36,372 nucleotides of DNA from an uncultured Collinsella sp. Its GTDB lineage: Bacteria > Actinomycetota > Coriobacteriia > Coriobacteriales > Coriobacteriaceae. The position numbers were made by a program, and so were the translations under genes. This document shows, in pieces, positions 22,124 to 30,843 of this stretch (positions within the stretch are counted from its first letter, which is position 1; each line of letters starts with the position of its first letter). The notes beneath the pieces are model-generated. The model did not search any database and was not told the DNA's origin. It was given only the letters and a program-made list of their open reading frames with translations. The stretch lies in the NCBI GenBank assembly GCA_902464035.1, contig CABQHT010000017.1, forward strand, positions 1 through 36,372, in the 5' to 3' direction.

Positions 22124-23380
22124 CTACGAGGTCGGAGCATTCCTAAATGTGTAGTTGCCCGGAGAGCGCACATTGATATACGTTACGCCCTCTACCTGCG
22201 AAAGCAACTTAGTGACTACGCGTTCCTTCTTGGCGATATCGTCCGAATCGCCCAGCGACACCTCAATGCCGTTATTGAGGTTTGCCGAGATGGCTTCGAC
22301 CGAAGGCGTGGAAATATCCTTGACTTGTCCCAAGAACTCGCTCGAAAAACCACGCACATAATCCAGGCCGGCCTTAACAGCTTTGGAGTTCACCGCCTGG
22401 CCGGAAACCGGAGCGACATCCGCCGAGACATCAGTCAACAACACCGCGCCATAATGCTTGGCGAGCGCCAGCGCGGCATCGATTCCGGTCAAGGTATTTG
22501 AGCCCTGCCCTGTCGTGATGACGTTGCCCTGGTCGTCCACTTCGACCGACGTCGACAGCGGGGCGATCCAGGTGTCATCGTCTCCGATAGCCCAGGCAAG
22601 GTCGTCGGAGCTGATATACGCAATGGCGATAACTTTACGCTCCGTCGGCGTGATGATAAGCGTATGGGGAAACTGGCGCTGGACATCCACGCCCGAGACC
22701 CACGGGTTCTGCTTGAGATCCTCGGTAATCTGGTCGGGATCGACGTTAAAAAGCGACGTTCCCTCGGGCAAGTCGATCAGCTGGATTGCATCGTGCTTCG
22801 TCACATGCTCGCTGCCTTGAATCTGAATATCAGTGGCAGTAAACAATCCAGAGTTGATCACCACGATGGCAACGACGACGAGCACGGCCAAGACGGCCAG
22901 AACGCCGCCCACGATTTTGCCTTTGCCTGTAACGACAGAAGCGGCGTCTGATGTTTTATTTGCCATCGCTCCAAGTGAAGATAACGGGTTGAAACCTTTT
23001 TTACTCGAAGGTTTCTTGGCGGTAGCCGGCACCGATGTCAGCGAGCGCGGTTTCGATGCGCCCAGCGTGCGACCTGGACGCGCCGCTTTAGTTCCCGTCG
23101 AGGGCTTGGGAGTTGCCATGGGACGGGCAGGCTTGGCGCCCATAACAGGCTTTGACGTCACCGAGAGACGCGAGGACTTTTTTGCGGCCGGACGATTACC
23201 GAGCTGCGAGCCGACGACCGGTCGACTGGTCTGTCGAGCATGCCCGACAGACTTAGAGTGCGCGACGGTATTGCGTTGAGGTTTGGCAGGCGCGCCGGAA
23301 CGCCCTCCGGCGCGGCGGAAGGTGGGTTTCGATGCTCTAGAAGCCGAGGAATTTAACTTCCGGTCTGAGCTCGATGCCAT
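22124..23380 (-). CDS. ftsQ: FtsQ-type division protein with long basic N-terminal tail
   Basis: A 418-residue bitopic membrane protein. Residues 1-155 are a disordered, Lys/Arg/Ser/Pro/Ala-rich cytosolic tail; a single helix (about 157-176) follows; then the POTRA domain (FTATDIQIQGSEHVTKHDAIQLIDLPEGTSLFNVDPDQITEDLKQNPWVSGVDVQRQFPHTLIITPTER) and the FtsQ beta domain. FtsQ/DivIB joins FtsL and FtsB to hold the septal FtsWI synthase in check until division. The tail is much longer than in E. coli FtsQ. GGGAGG precedes the start, which overlaps the 3' end of murB by 44 bases. Its place before ftsZ is canonical. Confidence 0.93.
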   Translation of the reverse strand: MASSSDRKLNSSASRASKPTFRRAGGRSGAPAKPQRNTVAHSKSVGHARQTSRPVVGSQLGNRPAAKKSSRLSVTSKPVMGAKPARPMATPKPSTGTKAARPGRTLGASKPRSLTSVPATAKKPSSKKGFNPLSSLGAMANKTSDAASVVTGKGKIVGGVLAVLAVLVVVAIVVINSGLFTATDIQIQGSEHVTKHDAIQLIDLPEGTSLFNVDPDQITEDLKQNPWVSGVDVQRQFPHTLIITPTERKVIAIAYISSDDLAWAIGDDDTWIAPLSTSVEVDDQGNVITTGQGSNTLTGIDAALALAKHYGAVLLTDVSADVAPVSGQAVNSKAVKAGLDYVRGFSSEFLGQVKDISTPSVEAISANLNNGIEVSLGDSDDIAKKERVVTKLLSQVEGVTYINVRSPGNYTFRNAPTS

Positions 23381-24248
23381 ACGCCTCCCTCACCTTTCCG
23401 TGCACATGTCTGATAACCGCGGCAACGTCATCGGCCGAGGCAGTTCCGTTATTAACGATAAAATTAGCGTGAACGGGCGAAACTTCCGCGCCGCCAATCG
23501 AAAAACCCTTTAATCCACAATCCTCGATAAGCTTGCCCACACTCGCATCGGGCGGATTGCGAAAGACCGACCCGCAGGATGCGCGACCCATGGGCTGCGT
23601 ACGCTTGCGCCTCGTAAGGTACCGCTCCATGCGCTCGCGAATGTCGGCCTTGGGCGCCGGTTTGAGCTTGAGCACGCATTCGAGGATGATCTCATTGCGG
23701 GGAAGACTACATTCGCGGTAGCCCCAAGTGATCTCGGACCCCGCATAATGCTTGATACCGGATGCCGGGTCAAACGTTACGACATCCTCAACCAGCGAGC
23801 CAATCCACTCGGTCCGTGTGCCGGCATTCATAGATATCGCACCGCCGATCGAACCAGGGATGCCAACGGCAAACTCAAGGCCCGAGAGGCTGCGCGACAG
23901 GGCATCGTTGACCAGGCGCGCAAACATCACGCCCGCACCGACCGTCAGCGTACAACCGTCATCGGCAACAACCGTGCGCTGAAACTCACGCCCGAGCGAA
24001 ATGACGGCACCGCGATAACCGCCATCGGCAACCAGCAGATTGGAGCCCTTGCCGATGATGACCCACGGCACCTGCTCGCGATCGAGCACCGCCACGGCGC
24101 GGCGGAGGGCATGATAGCTATGGCACGTCACAAAGAGGTCGGCCTTGCCGCCGATACGATAGCTCGTATGACGCGCAAGGCGCTCGTCCTCGATCACATC
24201 CGTGTCGATCATGCCCGAGAGCGCCATGACGGCGTTAAACAGACCCAT
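23337..24248 (-). CDS. murB: UDP-N-acetylenolpyruvoylglucosamine reductase MurB
   Basis: A 303-residue FAD enzyme that reduces enolpyruvyl-UDP-GlcNAc to UDP-MurNAc with NADPH. FAD-binding blocks are HTSYRIGGKADLFV, VIGKGSNLLVADGGYRGAVI and GIPGSIGGAISMNAGT; the catalytic Ser is in ASCGSVFRNP and the final Glu lies near AEVSPVHANFIVN. The short length and missing extra loop match type II MurB of Gram-positives. The start lies five bases after the murC stop with only a weak ribosome site, so coupling to murC is likely. The 3' end overlaps ftsQ. Confidence 0.96.
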   Translation of the reverse strand: MGLFNAVMALSGMIDTDVIEDERLARHTSYRIGGKADLFVTCHSYHALRRAVAVLDREQVPWVIIGKGSNLLVADGGYRGAVISLGREFQRTVVADDGCTLTVGAGVMFARLVNDALSRSLSGLEFAVGIPGSIGGAISMNAGTRTEWIGSLVEDVVTFDPASGIKHYAGSEITWGYRECSLPRNEIILECVLKLKPAPKADIRERMERYLTRRKRTQPMGRASCGSVFRNPPDASVGKLIEDCGLKGFSIGGAEVSPVHANFIVNNGTASADDVAAVIRHVHGKVREAYGIELRPEVKFLGF

Positions 24249-24253
24249 TAGTC

Positions 24254-25672
24254 TTAAGCGTCTTTCTTGGCAGTCAGATACTCAATGAACTCGGGGCCGA
24301 CGGTCGTAACGTCGCCGGCACCCATGGTGAGCAGCAGGTCGCCCTCGCCCACCATCTGCTCGAGCTCCTGATTGAGCTCAAGACGGCTGGAGCAGTACAC
24401 GACCTCCTTGCCAGGATGCTTGGCGCGCACGGTATCGGCGAGCATCTTAGAGGTGACACCCGGAATGGGCATTTCGCCAGCCGAGAACACATCAATCAGC
24501 AGCAGCTTATCGGCATTGGCAAATGCATCGGCAAAGTCGTCGCACAGGGCCTGCAGGCGCGAATAGCGGTGCGGCTGGAACACGACGTCGACGTGCTTGT
24601 AACCCAGCGACGAAGCGGCAGCAAGCGTCGCCTTGATCTCGGTGGGGTGATGGCCGTAATCATCGACCACGGTGATGCCATCGATATCGCCCACGTGGGT
24701 AAAGCGACGGCGGACGCCCTCAAAGCTCGAGAGCGCCTTGGCGGCGGCGTCGATGTCAAGGCCCAGGACATGGGCGACGGTGAGCACCGCCGTGGCGTTG
24801 AGCATGTTGTGGCGACCGGGATTGCTCTTGATCTCCACAGCGTGCTCAGTGCCGTCCTCAAAGCGAACGATAAAGTCACTCTGGATGCCCTTGACATCCG
24901 GGTGCACGCAGACGATGTCGTTGCTCTCGGCAAAGCCGTAGGAAAGCACGTGACGGCCCGTCGACTTGGCGAGCTCGACCAGATGCGGGTCCTCGCCGCA
25001 GACGATGACGGTGCCGTCCTCGCCCACCAGGCTCATGAATTTGGCGAAAGTTGCCTCGATCTCCTCGATACCCGAGTAGTGATCGAGATGGTCGGCCTCG
25101 ACGTTGGTCACAATGACCACGTTGGGGTTCAGGAACAGGAAGGAGCTGTCGGACTCGTCGGCCTCGGCGACAAAGTAGTCGCCCGAGCCGTTCTTGCCGT
25201 TCGTGTCATAGCCCTCGACGATGCCGCCGATCAAGAAGCTCGGATCCAGACCCATGCGGTCGAGCATGGTGGCGCACATCGAAGACGTGGTGGTCTTGCC
25301 ATGCGTGCCGGCAACAGCAACGGTAGTGTAGCCGTGGCCCAAAGCAGAGAGCATCTTGGCACGGGGCCACACGGGAATACCAAGCTCGCGAGCGCGCACG
25401 AGCTCAGGGTTGGACTCCGGAATAGCGGTGGAGACAACAACCACGTCGGGCTTGACCTCGTCGATCGTGGCGGCCTCATGGCCCACATGCACCTTCACAC
25501 CAGCGCGGGTAAGCTGGCGGATATAACGTGACGTCTTAAGGTCGGAGCCGGTAACGGCATAACCGCGCTCGTGCAGAACGAGGGCGATGCCGCTCATGCC
25601 GGCGCCGCCGATACCGATAAAGTGGGCGCTCTTAAACTCGGGCGCGGAGGTTGCAGTCTGGGAATCAGCCAT
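24254..25672 (-). CDS. murC: UDP-N-acetylmuramate-L-alanine ligase MurC
   Basis: A 472-residue Mur ligase that adds L-Ala to UDP-MurNAc using ATP. The N-terminal UDP-binding domain begins HFIGIGGAGMSGIALVL; the ATP loop is VAGTHGKTTTSSM; further blocks are EADESDSSFLFL, NVEADHLDHY, NPGRHNMLNATAV, RRRFTHVGDIDGITVVDDYGHHPTEIKATL and FQPHRYSR. The start at 25672 (MADSQ) is preferred; AAGGAG stands 11 bases upstream. An in-frame GTG at 25699 would add nine residues. It follows murG after 97 bases. Confidence 0.97.
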   Translation of the reverse strand: MADSQTATSAPEFKSAHFIGIGGAGMSGIALVLHERGYAVTGSDLKTSRYIRQLTRAGVKVHVGHEAATIDEVKPDVVVVSTAIPESNPELVRARELGIPVWPRAKMLSALGHGYTTVAVAGTHGKTTTSSMCATMLDRMGLDPSFLIGGIVEGYDTNGKNGSGDYFVAEADESDSSFLFLNPNVVIVTNVEADHLDHYSGIEEIEATFAKFMSLVGEDGTVIVCGEDPHLVELAKSTGRHVLSYGFAESNDIVCVHPDVKGIQSDFIVRFEDGTEHAVEIKSNPGRHNMLNATAVLTVAHVLGLDIDAAAKALSSFEGVRRRFTHVGDIDGITVVDDYGHHPTEIKATLAAASSLGYKHVDVVFQPHRYSRLQALCDDFADAFANADKLLLIDVFSAGEMPIPGVTSKMLADTVRAKHPGKEVVYCSSRLELNQELEQMVGEGDLLLTMGAGDVTTVGPEFIEYLTAKKDA

Positions 25673-25769
25673 GTGCTCGTGTACTCCTTGCGTAAACACT
25701 GCCTGTAACCCGTTAACTGTACCGCACCTACCGCATCAGCGCGAGGGCGACCGACGATATCCCGTCTAA

Positions 25770-26885
25770 CTAACGCAAACCCTCTACCGCATCCGCCAGA
25801 AGAGCGGCGGCCCTATCCTGAGCCAGACCGCGCGCCGCCTGACGCATGGCGTCGCGTGCCGCCGCGTCATCGACCAGGTGCAGCAGCTCATCGGCAAAGG
25901 CAGAACCGTCGATATCGGCATCGGCGCAGAGCACGCCAGCCCCGGCGTCGACCAGATAGCGGGCATTGGTGGTTTGGTGGTCGGCCGTCGCATGCGGGTA
26001 CGGCACGAGCACCGAAGGCACGGCGAGCGCAGCGATCTCGGCCACGCTCGATGCGCCCGAACGCGAGAGCACCAAATCGGCAGCAGCCAGCATGTCGCCC
26101 ATGTTGTCGATGTAAGGCTGGACGCGGTAACGCTTCGCCTCCTCGGGCGTCAGCGCCAAAGCGCGCTCGGTCTCCTCAAAGCCGTCGGCACCCGTCGAAT
26201 GCAACACATAGAGGTTCTTGCGCGAAAGCAGCTCGTTTTTGAGCGAAGCCACGCGCTCGTTGAGGTGCTGGGCGCCAAGTGAACCGCCAAAGACGAGCAG
26301 CAGCGTAGCGTCCTCGGGAACGCCAAGTGCCTTGCGGCCGCGAGCGCGATCGCCCTCGATCACCGAGCGACGTACGGGGTTGCCGGTCATGAGCACGTGG
26401 TCAGGGTCACCTTCGCGCTCAAAGACCGAACGCGCTGCCGGCACCGAGATGCACACGCGGGCGGCGTGGGAGTTCATCATCTTGTTGGCCAGGCCCGGAA
26501 CAGAGTTCTGCTCATGCAGCAGATACGGAACGCCTGCGCCCTTGCACCACCCCAGCAACGGAACCTCGACATAGGCACCAAAACCGATGGCGGCATCGGG
26601 CTTGCCGACCTTTGAGAAATGACTGGCGAGCGCACGCTTGGCCTTGTTGACACGCCACAGCGAGGTCAGCGCCGTCCAAGGACGGGAGCGGTCGAAGCCC
26701 GTAACCGTAATGGGAACAAAATCAAACCCAGCCTCGGGGACCAGACGACCCTCGAGCTTGCGCGACTGGCCCACGAACACAACGTGGTGGCCACGGTCAC
26801 GCAGCTCTTCGGCCAAGGCGAGCGCGGGGTTGATATGTCCTGCCGTGCCGCCGGCTGCAATAGCAACGGTCATCTTATCGGTCAT
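25770..26885 (-). CDS. murG: Lipid II synthase MurG (GlcNAc transferase)
   Basis: A 371-residue GT28 glycosyltransferase on the inner face of the membrane that moves GlcNAc from UDP-GlcNAc onto lipid I to make lipid II. Family blocks are AIAAGGTAGHINPALALAEEL (G loop 1), GFGAYVEVPLL, HEQNSVPGLANK, TGNPVR, FGGSLGAQHLNE (G loop 2), and DLVLSRSGASSVAEIAALAVPSVLVPYPHATADHQTTNA for UDP-GlcNAc recognition. The ATG at 26885 has AAGGG seven bases upstream; it overlaps the ftsW stop by 11 bases. Confidence 0.97.
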   Translation of the reverse strand: MTDKMTVAIAAGGTAGHINPALALAEELRDRGHHVVFVGQSRKLEGRLVPEAGFDFVPITVTGFDRSRPWTALTSLWRVNKAKRALASHFSKVGKPDAAIGFGAYVEVPLLGWCKGAGVPYLLHEQNSVPGLANKMMNSHAARVCISVPAARSVFEREGDPDHVLMTGNPVRRSVIEGDRARGRKALGVPEDATLLLVFGGSLGAQHLNERVASLKNELLSRKNLYVLHSTGADGFEETERALALTPEEAKRYRVQPYIDNMGDMLAAADLVLSRSGASSVAEIAALAVPSVLVPYPHATADHQTTNARYLVDAGAGVLCADADIDGSAFADELLHLVDDAAARDAMRQAARGLAQDRAAALLADAVEGLR

Positions 26886-28395
26886 GGTAGTCCCTTCGTA
26901 CACGCGGTCCCTGGTCGTCGGTGCGCAAACGCGCCGACGGGTCCGAGTTCAAATCGATTCGATTATATCCGCCGCCCGCATTGCGAGGAGTTGGGCGCTG
27001 CGGACGACCTTGCGGCGCCGTTCGCTGACGCGAACGGGCTGCCGGCTCGGTCGCAGAGCCATCCAGAACGGTAAAGCCGTTACGCGAAGACCGCTCGCCG
27101 CGCACGTGGGGCACGCCGGCGGTACTCTCATCCATAACGGCAAAGCTCTCGCGGCGACGGTCGTACTCATCGCGACGGGCGCTCTCGTACGAAATGCGTA
27201 GGATCAGACCGGCAAGCATAAGCGACACAATAATCGACGAACCGCCATAGCTAATAAACGGCAACGGTTTGCCCGTCATGGGAAACACGTTGAGGATGCC
27301 CAGCGCATTGATCAAAAACTGCACCGCGAGAATGACCGCGGAGCCAGACGCCATGAGCGCGCCCCGACGATCGGTCGCCTGCTCGGCAATGCGAAACGCC
27401 GAGTAGATCAGCATCGCAAACACCAAGAAGAACAGCACGGTTCCGACAAAACCGACTTCCTCGCCAATGATGGCCAGGATGTAGTCATTGTGCGCCTCGG
27501 GCAGATACGAGTACTTCATGGTTGAGTTGCCGATGCCACGGCCGAACAGACCGCCCGAGGCAAAGGCCATGATGGCAAGCGTGGCCTGATAGCCGTCACC
27601 ATACTCGTCGGCCCAAGGGTTCAAGGCAACCTGAATACGCACCATACGGTACGGCTCTGCAACAAGCGCAATCACGATCACGAGAATGCCGAAGATTATC
27701 ACGCCGATGATAAATTTGGGGTCGAGACCCGCAAACAACGCCATGCACATGAGGGTCAGCAGGATGATCAGGACGGTACCGAAATCGGGCTGGATAAAGA
27801 TCAGAAAGAGCGAAATGCCCAGGTAGATGCCCATCTTGCGAAGGAATTCGTTGATGTTGCCACCGGGCGAAAAGAAGCGATCAAGCATGATGGCCGAATA
27901 CGCAATGGCAAATGGCTTTAAAAACTCGGAAGGCTGGAACTGAATGCCGGCGATGTTGAGCCAGCGCGTGGCGCCACGGCTGCCGCTGCCCACCAAGAAC
28001 ACCAGAAACAGTAGCCCTATCATGCCTATGAGGAAGATCCTGAGCACATCCTCCCCAAACCAGCTGTCCGGCAAAACGCGCACGATGGCAATCAGCGCCA
28101 GAACACCGACCACGGCAAACGCAGCCTGTCGACCCAGAAAAAACGTCGCTGAGCCATTCTCGTGCAGCGCCTCGACCGAAGACGCCGAGTACACCATCAG
28201 CAGGCCAAAGCACACCAAGGTAAACAGGCAGGCCATGAATATCAGACGGGGGCGCATGATACGGGCGGGAACGCCGGCAATATAGCGTTCGCTAAACGAC
28301 TGCCCGCCGCGACCGGAACGCGGTGTGCTGCGCCGCGAGGAAGCACGGTCCGAGTCGGGCCTCCTCATACCTTGTCGGGGGCTCTCCTCTCTCAC
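26875..28395 (-). CDS. ftsW: FtsW, septal peptidoglycan polymerase (SEDS family)
   Basis: A 506-residue SEDS glycosyltransferase with about ten membrane helices that polymerises lipid II at the septum with its partner FtsI. Conserved blocks include LMVYSASSVEA, RWLNIAGIQFQPSEFLKPFAIAYSA, FIQPDFGTVLIIL with the catalytic Asp, the extracellular YSYLPEAHNDYILAIIGEEVGFVG and MTGKPLPFISYGGSSII. An Arg/Ser-rich N-terminal tail (about 45 residues) and a C-terminal tail of about 110 residues, rich in Arg, Pro and Gly, are predicted disordered. The start is uncertain: GTG at 28395 has AGGGG six bases upstream, while a TTG at 28401 or ATG at 28368 are possible. Confidence 0.95.
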   Translation of the reverse strand: MREESPRQGMRRPDSDRASSRRSTPRSGRGGQSFSERYIAGVPARIMRPRLIFMACLFTLVCFGLLMVYSASSVEALHENGSATFFLGRQAAFAVVGVLALIAIVRVLPDSWFGEDVLRIFLIGMIGLLFLVFLVGSGSRGATRWLNIAGIQFQPSEFLKPFAIAYSAIMLDRFFSPGGNINEFLRKMGIYLGISLFLIFIQPDFGTVLIILLTLMCMALFAGLDPKFIIGVIIFGILVIVIALVAEPYRMVRIQVALNPWADEYGDGYQATLAIMAFASGGLFGRGIGNSTMKYSYLPEAHNDYILAIIGEEVGFVGTVLFFLVFAMLIYSAFRIAEQATDRRGALMASGSAVILAVQFLINALGILNVFPMTGKPLPFISYGGSSIIVSLMLAGLILRISYESARRDEYDRRRESFAVMDESTAGVPHVRGERSSRNGFTVLDGSATEPAARSRQRTAPQGRPQRPTPRNAGGGYNRIDLNSDPSARLRTDDQGPRVRRDYHDR

Positions 28396-28404
28396 CGGCA
28401 ACCC

Positions 28405-29811
28405 CTATTCCATTTGCGATTTCGCTGCAGCGGCAAGCTGGGCCACATAGTCCTTAAACACGCGGCCGCGCTCCTCATAGCCCGAGAACTCATCGAACGA
28501 AGAGCAGGCAGGAGAAAGTAAGATCACGTCGCCACGGCTCGACAGCGAACGGGCAACGTCCACGGCATCGCGTAGGTCATCCGCCTGGGCGATATCCACA
28601 TCGCCATCGACATCGGCCTCGTCCATAGCGGCGGTGAAGCGCTCGCGCGCATCGCCAAAGCAGACGACCGAGCGCACGTTATCCATTACAACGCGCGCGA
28701 AATCCGTGAGCGGCGTGCCCTTATCGTGGCCGCCGAGCAGCAAGATCACGTCGTCATCGGGAAATGCCGTCAGTGCCTTCTCGACCGCGTCGGTGTTGGT
28801 CGCCTTGGAATCGTTGACGTAGCGCACACCGTCAATCTCGCCGCACGGCTCCACGCGATGCTCGAGCGGCTGGAACGAGGCCAGACCGCGGCGGACACCA
28901 TCGACATCGGCACCGACGGCCAGAGCAGCCGTGGCGGCACATAAGGCATTGATGACATTGTGGTGGCCCGAGATCTTGAGCTCGGACGTGGCGACAAGCT
29001 GAGTCTCGACGCCCTTCAGGCGCACGACCATTTTGCCGTCGCGCACAAAGGCGGCGTCTGCACCCTCGGGCTCGTCAAAAGCGACCTTGCAGATGCGGCG
29101 ACCCGGCGTATAGATGTACTCATCGAACTCGTGAATGCCGGCGTCTTCGACGTCGACAACCACCAGATCGTCATCGACCATATTGTCAAACAGCTTGATC
29201 TTGGCAAGCGCATAGTTCTTATGGCTCTTATGCCAGCCCAAGTGGTCGGGAGTGATGTTGAGCAGCACTGCCACGCGAGGGTGGAGCTCGGTGGTCGTAG
29301 CAATCTGATAGCTCGAGAGCTCAGCCACAAACCACTCGTTGTGGGCTCGGCCGTCAATCTCGTTGACCGGCGGCTCGCCGATGTTGCCGACAGCTACGCT
29401 GGCCTCGCCGGCAGCCTTGAGCAGATAATCAGTCAGCGACGTGGTGGTCGTCTTACCGTTGGTGCCCGTGATGGCAATCCAGTTATCGGGCGACAGGCGA
29501 TAGGCAAACTCTGGCTCACCCATAATCTGAGCGGCATGTTCGCGCCCGGCCTTAAAGAAGCCCGAGAACTCCGAGATGCCCGGGCACGTCACGCATACGT
29601 CATAGGCGCCCTCGACCTGTTCGGTCCCATAGACAAACGACGCACCAGCAGCCTCGAGCGCACGCGTGGCGTCATTGGGCTCAGAGGTGCCGCCGCCATA
29701 CACGGTAACGGCGCTTACGCGCTCTGGATGTGCCAGCGCCCAGCGGGCGACATCGAGGCCGGATTTGCCCTGACCCAAAACGAGCAGGCTAAAGACATCA
29801 GCAAGAGGCAT
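28405..29811 (-). CDS. murD: UDP-N-acetylmuramoylalanine-D-glutamate ligase MurD
   Basis: A 468-residue Mur ligase that adds D-Glu to UDP-MurNAc-L-Ala. Blocks seen are LLVLGQGKSGLDVARWA (N-terminal Rossmann loop), the ATP loop ITGTNGKTTTTSL, VGNIGEPPV, ELSSYQIATT, NITPDHLGWHKS with the carbamylated-Lys region downstream (NYALAKIKLF), LEHRVEPCGEIDGVRYVNDSKATNTDAVEKAL and LLLGGHDKGT, and the C-terminal LLSPACSSFDEFSGYEERGRVFK. It starts nine bases after the mraY stop without a good ribosome site, so it is likely translated by coupling. Confidence 0.97.
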   Translation of the reverse strand: MPLADVFSLLVLGQGKSGLDVARWALAHPERVSAVTVYGGGTSEPNDATRALEAAGASFVYGTEQVEGAYDVCVTCPGISEFSGFFKAGREHAAQIMGEPEFAYRLSPDNWIAITGTNGKTTTTSLTDYLLKAAGEASVAVGNIGEPPVNEIDGRAHNEWFVAELSSYQIATTTELHPRVAVLLNITPDHLGWHKSHKNYALAKIKLFDNMVDDDLVVVDVEDAGIHEFDEYIYTPGRRICKVAFDEPEGADAAFVRDGKMVVRLKGVETQLVATSELKISGHHNVINALCAATAALAVGADVDGVRRGLASFQPLEHRVEPCGEIDGVRYVNDSKATNTDAVEKALTAFPDDDVILLLGGHDKGTPLTDFARVVMDNVRSVVCFGDARERFTAAMDEADVDGDVDIAQADDLRDAVDVARSLSSRGDVILLSPACSSFDEFSGYEERGRVFKDYVAQLAAAAKSQME

Positions 29812-29820
29812 GAAAGACCA

Positions 29821-30840
29821 CTATCCCAACTGGAAGAACAGAGCAAGGCCAACGGCACCAAATGCCGCAGCGATAATCCAAAAACGGATGACGACCTTGG
29901 TCTCGGCCCAACCCTTCTTTTCGAAATGATGATGGATGGGCGCCATAAGGAAGACGCGCTTGTGCGTAAAGTGGAAGTAGACAACCTGAATCATGACCGA
30001 CAGGGTCTCAACGATAAACAGGCCGCCGATGATGAGGGAGACGACCTCGGTGTTAGTCATGATGGACGTACAGGCAAACGCGGCGCCCAGAGCAAGCGAG
30101 CCGGTATCACCCATAAAGATGCTCGCCGGATAGCAGTTGAACCACAGAAAGCCCAAGCAGGCACCGGCACACGCGGTGCAGAAGATGGACAGGTTCACGT
30201 CTCCGTGCAAAAACGCCATGGCAGCCATGGCGAGCATGGCGATCATGGAGGTGCCGCCAGCAAGACCGTCAAGGCCATCGGTCAGGTTCACGGCATTAGA
30301 AAGACCGGCAATCATCAGCCAGCAAAAGACAATATAGAGCCACGGGAACGAATAGCCGCAGATGGTGGTCGAAAGCACGCCAAGGTCGATCGTCAACCCA
30401 CCGGGAAAACGAATCTCGGGGGCGACACCGCACCAGTTGACGGCAAGTACCGTAAAGGTGACACAGATAATGGTTAGGCCGATCATCTTGGCATGGGGCG
30501 TCAGACCGAGCGAGCGCCCATGCGTAACGGAGGTCAGGTCGTCGATCAGGCCCAGCACGCCGGTCGCCAGCGTGGCGAGCAGCACGAGTACGAGCTCGGT
30601 GGTGAGCTTGCCCATCAGCAGGCAGGTCAGCGAGATCGCGACGAGGATGACAACGCCACCCATGGTGGGCGTTCCCTGCTTAACCAAATGACGCTTGGGG
30701 CCGTCGGCACGAACCTGCTGGCCGATACCCTCGACCTTGAGCAGCTTGATCCACCACGGCATGAGCAGCAGCGCAATGGCTGCGGCGATGCCAAGCCCCA
30801 AAAAAGCCTGATACGTTGGATACGAGGGATTGCCGAACAT
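29821..30840 (-). CDS. mraY: Phospho-MurNAc-pentapeptide transferase MraY (lipid I synthase)
   Basis: A 339-residue, ten-helix membrane enzyme that transfers phospho-MurNAc-pentapeptide to undecaprenyl phosphate. Catalytic and signature blocks are GTPTMGGVVIL, LGLIDDLTSVTHGRSLGLTPHAKM (Asp-Asp pair), NAVNLTDGLDGLAGGTSM (third key Asp), FMGDTGSLALGAAF and the cytosolic APIHHHFEKKGWAETKVVIRFWI (His box). The start lies three bases after the murF stop, so it is closely coupled. Confidence 0.97.
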   Translation of the reverse strand: MFGNPSYPTYQAFLGLGIAAAIALLLMPWWIKLLKVEGIGQQVRADGPKRHLVKQGTPTMGGVVILVAISLTCLLMGKLTTELVLVLLATLATGVLGLIDDLTSVTHGRSLGLTPHAKMIGLTIICVTFTVLAVNWCGVAPEIRFPGGLTIDLGVLSTTICGYSFPWLYIVFCWLMIAGLSNAVNLTDGLDGLAGGTSMIAMLAMAAMAFLHGDVNLSIFCTACAGACLGFLWFNCYPASIFMGDTGSLALGAAFACTSIMTNTEVVSLIIGGLFIVETLSVMIQVVYFHFTHKRVFLMAPIHHHFEKKGWAETKVVIRFWIIAAAFGAVGLALFFQLG

Positions 30841-30843
30841 GGG

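Noticed and set aside
20686..22146. 486-codon plus-strand open frame opposite ftsZ
   Set aside because: Antisense shadow of ftsZ; repetitive Gly/Asp/Val composition without motifs.
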